A stretch of 64,000 nt of DNA, from assembly GCA_965232575.1 (NCBI GenBank), contig CBDDPZ010000007.1:186001-250000 (forward strand), written 5' to 3'. The position numbers and the translations under genes were made by a program. The notes beneath the pieces are model-generated. The model was given only the letters and a program-made list of their open reading frames with translations. It was not told the origin of the DNA and made no database searches. Shown here one piece after another: positions 56,650 through 64,000 of the stretch. Source of the DNA: Bin5 sp965232575. Lineage in GTDB: Bacteria; Chloroflexota; Anaerolineae; Caldilineales; Caldilineaceae. Numbering within the stretch: position 1 is the stretch's first letter; the number at the start of each line of letters is the position of its first letter.

Positions 56650-58864
56650 TCAATCATCTGGAGCCAGCAGATCCTCCGTCTGCCCGCTGTGAATCAGCAA
56701 CACCGTCCCCACCGCGCTCAACCAGCCGTTAAGCTGATTTCCGTAACTCTCCCGCTCCTCCGCATCCGGCCGGTTCATGCCCAACAACGTCAAATCCGTC
56801 TCCCTGCTCCACGTTTTCACCGTATCCGGGAACAGCTCACCTCGCGGCGGCACGATCACCACCGGCTCCGCATTGACCCGCACCCTGTCCAGCAGCGCCC
56901 GCAGATGGGCCTCCACCTGTTCCCGCCCCTCCCCGCGCGGCAGCGTCTGCAGCAGCCGGATCGACGCCCCGTCCCATGTCGGAGTTTGCGAAATAATATG
57001 CGCCAGCAGCAGCATCAGATCACCGTTCCCGCTGCGCCCGCGCCACCACACATCGATCACCTTGCGGTTGCCGAACCCGCGCCTCTCGTCGTGATGCAGG
57101 AACAACACCGACTTGCCCAGCTCGAACAGCGTCGACAGCAGCCGCAGTGAAAGCGTGCGCCCGCCCTCCGTATCGCTCCAGCCCATCAGCACCGTGTTCG
57201 GCTCCAGCCCGCCCACACCGTGCGCCTGGCACACTGTCACCGCGCCCGCGTAGAAATTTTCCACAATGTCCGCCTCGGCAAAGGCCGACATGTTCTGCTC
57301 CTGGATGAACGCGCGGATCTGCCGCCGCGCGATGCTGCGCAGCCGTCGTCTCGCCAGCTGATCGACATTCCCCACCAGAAGCTGGTAAAACGAAACGATG
57401 CCATACCCCCGGACTCAGCAAATTCGCCACCTCCACCAGCGGCGCCCGGTTATGCGGCTGCCCCGTGAACACCAGGATATTCGGCCGCCAGTTCTTCGCA
57501 TGAAAGACCGACCGCTCCAGATTCAGCAGCGACCGCCGCGCCACCGCAAACCAGATCCCGTTGCGCACGTCGCCCCACGTGCGGATCGTCGAGCGGCGCT
57601 CCAGGTAAAAATAGATCCCATAGCTGATCAGGATCGCAATGACCGTTGCCGTGGGATTGATCACGAACATGGCCCCGTAGCAGCCGGCCGCCCCCAGCAA
57701 CGAAAAACTGAAATGGATATTGGCTCGCGGCCGGAAACTGGGGTTCCCCACCAGCTTCTCAATCCCCGCCACCAGGTTGGTCATCCCGTACGTGTTCAGG
57801 AAAAACATCGTGATGATCGGCGCCACAACGTTCAGATCGCCGGCCCAGATCACCGCGAACGCGATGCCCGCCGTGATCAAAACGCCCACCCGCGGCTCCG
57901 TCCTGCTCCCCAGCCGCAGACCCAGCGCCCGCGGCACGATCCCGTCATTCGCCATCGCCTGCAGCGTGCGCGGCGCCGCCACAATGCTGCCCAGCGCCGA
58001 CGACAGCGTTGCCGCCCACACGCCGATCAGGATCAGCGGCGGAAACAGCGCGATGTCCCGCATGATCAGCGTGTTGCTCTTCAGTTCATCCGGGCTGCCG
58101 TGCAACGAGAGCCAGATGACCGAGAGAAAGTAAACGACCGCCGTAAACAGCACCGACAAAAGTGTGCCCTTGTGAATGCTCCGCCCCGGGTCCTTCAGAT
58201 CGCCCGACATGCTCGCGCCCACCGCAATGCCCGTCACCGCCGGAAAGAACACCGCGAAAACGCTCCAGAAACTCATGCCCTCGCCATAGTTGGCAATCAT
58301 GGTCGGAGCCTGGATCGAGCCCCACCCGCCCGCGAAAAACGAAAGCAGCGCCGCCATCAACGCCGCCAGAATGAAATACTGTATCTTGATCGCAAAGTCC
58401 GCGCCGATGAACGCCACGACCGCGAAGACGATGGCAATCAATGTCGAAAGCGCCCTGGCGTCGATCCGGCTGAAGAAAGCGATCCCCTCCAGCGACTCGG
58501 TGAAACCGATGATGTAAAAGGCGACCGAGATCGCCTGCGACAGATAGAGAGGCACGCCGATGGCGCCGCCGATTTCACGGCCCAGCGTGCGCGAAATCAG
58601 GTAATACTTGCCGCCCGCCCGCACGTTCATCGACGTCGCGATCGCGGACAGCGACAGGCCCGTCAGAAAGCTGATCGAGTTGGCGATTAACACGATCAAC
58701 AGCGCGCCCATCAGGCCGGCCTGGCCCACAACCCAGCCCGCCCGCAAAAACAGGATCAGCCCCAGAATCGTCAGCACGTTCGGCGTAAACACGCCCCCGA
58801 ACGTTCCGAAGCGGGCCGACGCATTTGTCGTTTGCGCCGCAGCCGCCTGTGCAGATGCAGTCAT
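56650..58864 (-). pseudogene. SLC12-type cation-chloride cotransporter/APC-family permease, one frameshift
   Basis: Two minus-strand frames make a protein of about 737 residues. The first has the APC fold with about 12 TM helices (starting TFGGVFTPNVLTILGLILFLRAGWVVGQAGL, typical of Na-K-Cl/K-Cl cotransporters). After the TM part, the cytoplasmic tail continues only if one C is removed from the run at 57406-57410, which restores the SPGYGIVSFYQLLVGNVDQL junction. The tail has STLFELGKSVLFLHHDERR. Without the correction the permease would end in about 125 aberrant residues. The start (ATG at 58862-58864) overlaps the stop of the YcaQ-like gene by 4 bp. Confidence 0.85.
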
Positions 58865-60117
58865 AAGCCTTGGGTGACCTCCTTCTCCAATGCGTTGCGC
58901 CAGGCAGCGGGGATGCGGTCCCCCAGTTCGACGCGCTTCGCGCCGATAAACCGGGCCAGCTCGACCAGCGTCTCGGCAACTGCCGCCCCCGACTGCGCGT
59001 CGATGCGCGCCGCCGCCTCCGGATACAAAGCGTGGATATGGTAGATTCCCGTCTTACGATCGATTTGCGAGTCCATCCTCCCGATGAAGCGGTCGCCGTG
59101 CAGCAGCGGCATCACATAATAGCCGTACTGCCGTTTTGCTTTCGGCACGTAAATCTCGATGCGGAAGTGAAAATCGAATAACTGCTCTGTCCGTTCCCGG
59201 TCACAGATAAGATTGTCGAATGGCGACAGCAAGACCGTGCGCGGCGCCCAGCCGCCTCCCTGAATCGACGCCAGCAGCGGTACCGTTTCCCGGTGTATAA
59301 ACCACTCGCCCGCCCACGGCCCCGCATCGTCGACGATCTGCGCCGGCAGCAGGACCTCCTCCTCCGCCAGCTCCGCCAGCCGGTCGTCCAGGCCCGGGTA
59401 CCTCTGACGCATGAAGTGATTGTTGATCTGCTTCCGGTTCGCAACCCCCAACGCCTTCAACGAGCGCTGGCAGGCATGGCGCACGACCTCCGCCTCATCC
59501 GGCGGCGCCTGGCCCGCCCACTCCGGCAGCCACGCATCCCGCAGATGCCACAGCTTCTGGTTCCCCCGCCGCCCCACAGTCATCACAAGACCTTTGCGGT
59601 CCAGGAAATCCAGCATGCGCGAGACCGCGCTTCCGCCTGTCCAGCCGAGCGACTCCCACGGGACGGCCTCCGGTCCCGCCAGCGCTTTCGCCGGCAGCGG
59701 CCCGTCCGCCTGCAGAAGCGCCAGAATGTGCGCCTCCAGTTCCGCATTTGTCTCCATCCACCCGCGTACCCGCTCCGACCACTGGCTCGAATTGGTGAAG
59801 GCCCGCCCGATCCAGCCCCGAAAAAGCGGATAATCCTCTGTCAGGACAAAGGAAGCGCAGTGCGCCCAGGCCTCGATAATCTGCCGCTCCTCCTGCAGAT
59901 CATCCAACCACGCCGGGTCGAAGGCCCCCATCCGGCTCCACAGCGCCAGCAGCTGTGTCCGCTCTACCGCCCGGATCGGATCGATCTGCACACAGTTCAA
60001 CTGCCGCAACAGTTCAAGCAGGCCCGCTTTGCTTGCCTCAACACGCGGCCCCGCCAAACGCTGGACCGCGATCGCCAAGCGGCGAGCCTCAGTAGGAGTA
60101 AGGGTAATGGGTAGCAT
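58861..60117 (-). CDS. YcaQ/AlkX-like winged-helix DNA glycosylase family protein
   Basis: A 418-residue HTH_42 protein. The catalytic QxD motif is present as CVQIDPIRAVERTQ (Q44, D46). The following winged-helix tandem includes WMETNAELEAHILALLQADGPLPAKAL. The family repairs alkylated bases and interstrand crosslinks. Its stop overlaps the start of the downstream transporter, so the two are probably co-transcribed although functionally unrelated. Confidence 0.88.
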   Translation of the reverse strand: MLPITLTPTEARRLAIAVQRLAGPRVEASKAGLLELLRQLNCVQIDPIRAVERTQLLALWSRMGAFDPAWLDDLQEERQIIEAWAHCASFVLTEDYPLFRGWIGRAFTNSSQWSERVRGWMETNAELEAHILALLQADGPLPAKALAGPEAVPWESLGWTGGSAVSRMLDFLDRKGLVMTVGRRGNQKLWHLRDAWLPEWAGQAPPDEAEVVRHACQRSLKALGVANRKQINNHFMRQRYPGLDDRLAELAEEEVLLPAQIVDDAGPWAGEWFIHRETVPLLASIQGGGWAPRTVLLSPFDNLICDRERTEQLFDFHFRIEIYVPKAKRQYGYYVMPLLHGDRFIGRMDSQIDRKTGIYHIHALYPEAAARIDAQSGAAVAETLVELARFIGAKRVELGDRIPAAWRNALEKEVTQGL

Positions 60118-60278
60118 AGTTATTGGTACCGTCCTTCCGGTCGGGGAAGTCGGGCCGCGTCCTTCGGCACTTCAATTATCGTGCTTCACAAAAGACGCGC
60201 AAGCGAGGACAAGAAAATACCACCTCTCAAGCGAGAGGCTACGAAAAACAGGAAACCAAGAACGAACGACTAGGGCTC

Positions 60279-60350
60279 GTTCGCGGACAAAAAGGTGTTC
60301 TTAGTGTCTCTTCGCGGCCCTTCGTGGATAAAAAGATGTTCTCCGCGTAC
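60279..60350 (+). repeat. R2 repeat copy m
   Basis: Two units (TTCGCGGACAAAAAGGTGTT and TTCGTGGATAAAAAGATGTT) between the YcaQ-like and M20 genes. Confidence 0.6.
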
Positions 60351-60380
60351 TTGGCAGTTCACTAAAAACTGGAAACCGCC

Positions 60381-61532
60381 TTACCGCAACACCGCCTCCC
60401 CGATCGCCCGGTACCCTCGCGCCGCCGCGATCAGATCGTCCAGCTTCAGTCTCTCATTGATGACGTGCGCGTCTGCCTCCGTCGCCGGACCAAAGCCGAT
60501 CGTCGGGATGCCCGCCACCCCCGCGCTGTAGGCCGCGTTTGTGCAGAAGCGATACGCGTTCAGCCCCGCATCGATCCCCGCGCCGTGCACCGCCGCCAGC
60601 GCGCCCGTCACAAACGGGTCGGCGTCATCCGCCAGCCACGCCGGAAAGTACTTCTCAATCGTGAATGTGTGCCCCGTATAGCTCGTGTATTCCCCCGTGC
60701 CGACGCGGGCGTCCAGCTGGATGTCGGCCAGCTCCGGTCGCCGGCTGATGTCCGCCAGCACGCTCTCGGCCTCCTCCCCAGGCAGCAGCCGGCGGTCATA
60801 CGTCACCCGGCAAATGCTGGGGATGACCGAATGGCCCGGGTAGGGCTCGCTGATGATATCCGTCAGCGCAAAGATCGCCGGCCCCATCTGCGGGTGTTCG
60901 TCGAGCGCCAGGTCCTCAACCGCCGCGATCACCCGCATCATGTCCAGCGCCGCGTTGCGCCCCATCTGCGGCGCCGACGAGTGCGACGGCCGCCCCGTCG
61001 TCGTCAGGTGGACCTCCGCCCGGCCGCGGCCGCCCCGCACGATCTGCAGGTCCGACGCCTCACCGATCACAACGAAGTCCGCGCCCGTCTGCGCGATCAC
61101 CTTCTCCAGCGCCACCCCCTCCAGCACCTCCTCCATCACCGACGCGCTCACTACGGCTTTGCCCTTCAGCGCCGTCCTGTCCAGCCCGCCGATGCCGTGC
61201 GCCATCGCCGCCAGCGCGCCCTTCATGTCCGCCGCGCCCCGTCCGTGCAGCGCGCCGCCCCGCACCGCCCCGCTGAACGGGTCCAGCGCCCACGGCACAC
61301 CCGGCGACACACCCACCGTATCCGTATGCGCGTCGAACACGATCGTCGGCCCGGGCTGCGCGCCCTCCACCACGCCGACGACATTGCCCACGCTGTCCGT
61401 CCACACCCTGTCGAACCCGAGCGCCGTCATCTCGGCCTCGATGCGGCGGGAGACCTGCCCCTCCTCACCGCTCAGGCTCTGGATGCGCACAATGTCTCTG
61501 GTAAAGGATATCAGGCGTTCTCTATCCAGCAT
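60381..61532 (-). CDS. M20-family metallopeptidase (YgeY/ArgE-like)
   Basis: A 383-residue di-zinc amidohydrolase. The metal-binding motifs are DAHTDTV, GRGAADMKGALA and the catalytic Glu pair in SVMEEVLEG; the dimerisation-domain motif is GRPSHSSAPQMGRNA. The pattern SLSGEEGQVS and YTSYTGH are like YgeY-type hydrolases, which act on small amide substrates. Substrate not evident. It lies alone, its upstream region carrying degenerate R2 sequence. Confidence 0.92.
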   Translation of the reverse strand: MLDRERLISFTRDIVRIQSLSGEEGQVSRRIEAEMTALGFDRVWTDSVGNVVGVVEGAQPGPTIVFDAHTDTVGVSPGVPWALDPFSGAVRGGALHGRGAADMKGALAAMAHGIGGLDRTALKGKAVVSASVMEEVLEGVALEKVIAQTGADFVVIGEASDLQIVRGGRGRAEVHLTTTGRPSHSSAPQMGRNAALDMMRVIAAVEDLALDEHPQMGPAIFALTDIISEPYPGHSVIPSICRVTYDRRLLPGEEAESVLADISRRPELADIQLDARVGTGEYTSYTGHTFTIEKYFPAWLADDADPFVTGALAAVHGAGIDAGLNAYRFCTNAAYSAGVAGIPTIGFGPATEADAHVINERLKLDDLIAAARGYRAIGEAVLR

Positions 61533-61676
61533 TCGCGTTCCCTCGCGTGTATGTGTTCTGCTACGTTAAAGAAGTTCTCCGCCGCACGCGACAAAAATAT
61601 AGCTGAAATACCGAAAATCGCGCAACTGCCATATTTTGGCCGCCCGGTAAAGGAAGCCCGATTCAATTCCGATGCC

Positions 61677-61705
61677 TTGCCAGCGGCCTGTCTGTCAGCT
61701 ACACT
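61677..61705 (+). promoter_or_regulatory. Predicted promoter for the MoxR-VWA pair
   Basis: TTGCCA at 61677-61682 and TACACT at 61700-61705, spacer 17 bp; TATAAA follows at once. Confidence 0.5.
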
Positions 61706-61780
61706 ATAAATACCGCAGCGGCCACCTGCCAGCGTTCAGGCGCCGCACCAGCCGCCGGGCCAAAGGAGCCTCCCCTTCAC

Positions 61781-62764
61781 ATGAACACAACCAGCGCATT
61801 TCAGTCGATTGAAGAAACGACAGACTCTCTTGGCGGCCAGCAATACATCGCCAATGACGAAATCGCCACAACCGTCTACCTGTCCCAGCAGCTTGGCAAG
61901 CCCCTTCTGACCGAAGGACCGGCCGGCGTCGGCAAGACCGAGCTCGCCAAGGCCATCGCCGGCTCCCTCGGCCGCACCCTCATCCGCCTGCAGTGCTACG
62001 AAGGTCTGGACGAGACCAAGGCCCTCTATGAATGGGAGTACGCCAAGCAGCTGCTCTACACGCAGCTTCTCCGCGATCAGCTGCAGCAGACCCTGGCCGG
62101 CGCCAACTCGCTCGCCGAAGCCGCCGACCGCCTCACCGACGAGGAAGATGTCTTCTTCTCAATGCGTTTCCTCCTGCAACGGCCCCTGCTGCGCGCGATT
62201 CTCAGCGACGAGCCGGTTGTACTCCTCATCGACGAAATCGACCGCGCCGATGCCGAATTCGAGGCCTTCCTCCTCGAAGTATTGAGCGACTTCCAGGTCA
62301 GCGTACCCGAACTCGGCACGCTCGCGGCCAACCACGTGCCCATCGTCGTCCTCACCAGCAACAACACCCGCGAACTGAGCGAGGCGCTCAAACGGCGCTG
62401 TCTCTATCTCTTCATCGGCTACCCCTCCCTCGAGCAGGAGCTTAACGTCGTCCGCCTGAAAGTGCCCGACCTGGCGCCGCAGATGGCCCGCCAGGCCGTG
62501 GAGCTTGTGCAAAGCCTGCGCCAGATCGACCTGCGTAAGCATCCCAGCATCTCCGAAACCCTGGACTGGGCACAGGCGCTCGTCACCCTCAATTCCGAAA
62601 ACCTTGATCGGAAGACGCTCGAGACGACGCTCAGCGTACTGCTGAAACACGAGACCGACCTGCGCAAAGTACAGCGCCAGCTGGGACGGATGGACGGCCA
62701 GGACGACGACGAAGATGAAACCGACTGGGACGAAGAACTGCCCCGCCGCCGGCGCATCGACTGA
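61781..62764 (+). CDS. MoxR-family AAA+ ATPase
   Basis: A 327-residue AAA+ protein. Walker A GPAGVGKT at residues 46-53, Walker B VLLIDEIDRAD at about 148-158, sensor-1 region VVLTSNNTRELSEALKRRCLYLFIGYP. In this family the ATPase works with a VWA-domain partner in protein/cofactor maturation (for example CoxD/CoxE in CO dehydrogenase). The next gene is such a partner. The end DEELPRRRRID is charged. Confidence 0.93.
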   Translation: MNTTSAFQSIEETTDSLGGQQYIANDEIATTVYLSQQLGKPLLTEGPAGVGKTELAKAIAGSLGRTLIRLQCYEGLDETKALYEWEYAKQLLYTQLLRDQLQQTLAGANSLAEAADRLTDEEDVFFSMRFLLQRPLLRAILSDEPVVLLIDEIDRADAEFEAFLLEVLSDFQVSVPELGTLAANHVPIVVLTSNNTRELSEALKRRCLYLFIGYPSLEQELNVVRLKVPDLAPQMARQAVELVQSLRQIDLRKHPSISETLDWAQALVTLNSENLDRKTLETTLSVLLKHETDLRKVQRQLGRMDGQDDDEDETDWDEELPRRRRID

Positions 62765-62850
62765 TCTGCGTTCAGCAGCTATGCCCTCCTGAGACATTTT
62801 GGGAACCGTAAGACAGGACGCCCGGCCTCCCCGCTGCAGAGGAGAATCCC

Positions 62851-64000
62851 ATGGAAGAGCGAATCGTAAAGTTCATTTCAGCCTTGCGTTCCGGCGGCGT
62901 GCGCGTCAGCCTCGCCGAGAGCGCCGATGCTTTCTCCGCCGTGGACAACCTGGGCGTCCAAGACCGGGACGCCTTTCGCCTCAGCCTGCGCGCAACCCTG
63001 GTCAAAGATGCAGAGAGCCTCCCGACCTTTGAAGAGCTTTTCCCCCTCTTCTTCGGCAGCGGCGAGCCGCCCCCGCTGATGAACCTGATGGAAGATCTCA
63101 CCGAAGAAGAGGCCAATATGCTGGCCCAGGCCCTCCAGGAATTCGGCCAGCGGCTGCGAGAAATGCTGGAACGGCTCCTGCGCGGCGAACAGCTGTCGCC
63201 CGAAGAGCTGGACGCTCTCGGCCAGATGGTCGGCCTCAATCAGGCCGATGACCTGCGCTATCGTGAATGGATGGCGCGCCGCATGCAGCGTGCCCTCCAG
63301 TTCGAACAGGTGCGCAAAGCGATGCAGGAAATTATGGAGCTCATGGCGCAGATGGGCATGAACAAGGAACGTCTGGACCAGATGCGCCAGCTCATCGCCC
63401 AGAACATGGACGCCCTGCGCGAGCAGATGCGCCAGCACGCCGGCCAGCGTATCGCCGAAAACATGGCCGAACAGCGCCCGGAGGACCAGCTCGAAGGGCT
63501 CATGGATCGACCGTTTCAGGCCCTTTCCGACAGCGACATGCAAAAACTGCGCCAGGAGGTGCGGCGCCTGGCCGCCCTCTTACGCAGCCGCATCGCCCTC
63601 CGCCAGAAGCGGGCCAAGACCGGTCAGCTCGACGCCAAAGCGACCATCCGCGCCAACCTCAAACATGGCGGCGTCCCGTTTGACATCAGGCGCCGCGACC
63701 GCACCCTCAAGCCCAAACTGGTCGTGATCTGCGACATCAGCACCTCCATGCGCCACTGCACCGAACTCATGCTCTCTCTCCTCTACGAGCTGCAGGATCA
63801 AGTGAGCAAGTCCCATGCCTTCGCCTTCATCGACCACCTCGAGTACATCACGCCCGACTTCCAGGGCAATCGCGCCAATGAAGCCATCCAACAGGTCTTG
63901 ATCAGGATGCCCCCCGGCTATTACAGCACCGATCTGGGCCACAGCCTGCAAAACTTCTCCGACGACTACCTCGACACCATCGACCACCGCACCACCCTCA
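62851..64000 (+). CDS. VWA-domain CoxE-like protein, 3' end cut by the window
   Basis: 383 codons are visible and the frame is still open at the window edge. The N-terminal half is helical with a coiled-coil region. The VWA domain starts with VVICDISTSM, an intact MIDAS DxSxS (Asp295). ATG 62851 follows AGAGGAGAA. It lies 86 bp after the MoxR gene and is its likely partner. CO dehydrogenase genes are not in the window, so the client is unknown. Confidence 0.92.
   Translation, partial: MEERIVKFISALRSGGVRVSLAESADAFSAVDNLGVQDRDAFRLSLRATLVKDAESLPTFEELFPLFFGSGEPPPLMNLMEDLTEEEANMLAQALQEFGQRLREMLERLLRGEQLSPEELDALGQMVGLNQADDLRYREWMARRMQRALQFEQVRKAMQEIMELMAQMGMNKERLDQMRQLIAQNMDALREQMRQHAGQRIAENMAEQRPEDQLEGLMDRPFQALSDSDMQKLRQEVRRLAALLRSRIALRQKRAKTGQLDAKATIRANLKHGGVPFDIRRRDRTLKPKLVVICDISTSMRHCTELMLSLLYELQDQVSKSHAFAFIDHLEYITPDFQGNRANEAIQQVLIRMPPGYYSTDLGHSLQNFSDDYLDTIDHRTTL

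Noticed and set aside
57398..58690. A 430-codon frame antisense to the SLC12-like gene
   Set aside because: Arg/His/Gln-rich shadow translation of a membrane protein gene with no known motif.

Overview
The window looks like a chromosomal segment of a G+C-rich, probably uncultured bacterium. I would guess Chloroflexota (Anaerolineae/Caldilineae-like), but this is inferred from gene content and style, not from a marker search. Supporting signs are ClpC, ridA, mreB and rpsA of bacterial type, Opp/Dpp peptide transporters with lipoprotein receptors, a Uma2 nuclease, several fibronectin type III (FN3) surface proteins, and strong use of C-ending codons. I see no rRNA, tRNA or CRISPR array.

Layout. 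1-4.4 kb holds a small oxidative cluster with less C-ending codon use: an amidohydrolase tail, a Rieske protein, an LLM flavin oxidoreductase, a Zn-type alcohol dehydrogenase, and a second dehydrogenase broken by two indels. A defective IS3-family element with a 3-bp target duplication follows at 4461-5455. 5.7-8.8 kb has two minus-strand genes, an APH-type phosphotransferase and a YyaL-like thioredoxin-domain protein. 9.2-20.6 kb is a peptide ABC-transporter locus: two receptor/permease sets and one ATPase pair, with one permease frameshifted. 20.7-28.9 kb holds housekeeping genes: a small membrane protein, mreB, a Cys/Met PLP enzyme, ridA, rpsA and clpC.

29-54.5 kb is the accessory and most interesting part. 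It carries five paralogous secreted proteins (signal peptide, Pro/Gly-rich linker, conserved C-terminal domain ending in a terminal Trp). Among them lie two FN3-repeat proteins, an FN3-metallopeptidase fusion, two L,D-transpeptidases (one with LysM), a MacAB-like export system with an embedded Uma2 gene, an SH3 lipoprotein, a tandemly duplicated coiled-coil/TM gene, a PD-(D/E)XK-like protein and a Fic protein. 54.6-64 kb returns to ordinary genes: pheS, an HpcH/HpaI aldolase, a YcaQ-like/SLC12-like pair, an M20 peptidase and a MoxR-VWA pair cut by the window end.

Two dispersed intergenic repeat families run through the accessory region. R1 has 11 copies between 23.5 and 53.7 kb, all in one orientation. 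Its two AATCACAG boxes are usually 20 bp apart, and four copies lie 13-25 bp upstream of a TTGACA box. R2 has about 13 loci between 22 and 60 kb and often lies directly before R1. One R2 array appears to be translated as the n-region of the signal peptide of the LysM/L,D-transpeptidase.

Several genes carry one-base indels, mostly in homopolymers or short repeats. These may be real decay or long-read assembly errors, and the sequence alone cannot decide. All computations here were done by eye, so similarity-based names rest on motif recognition.
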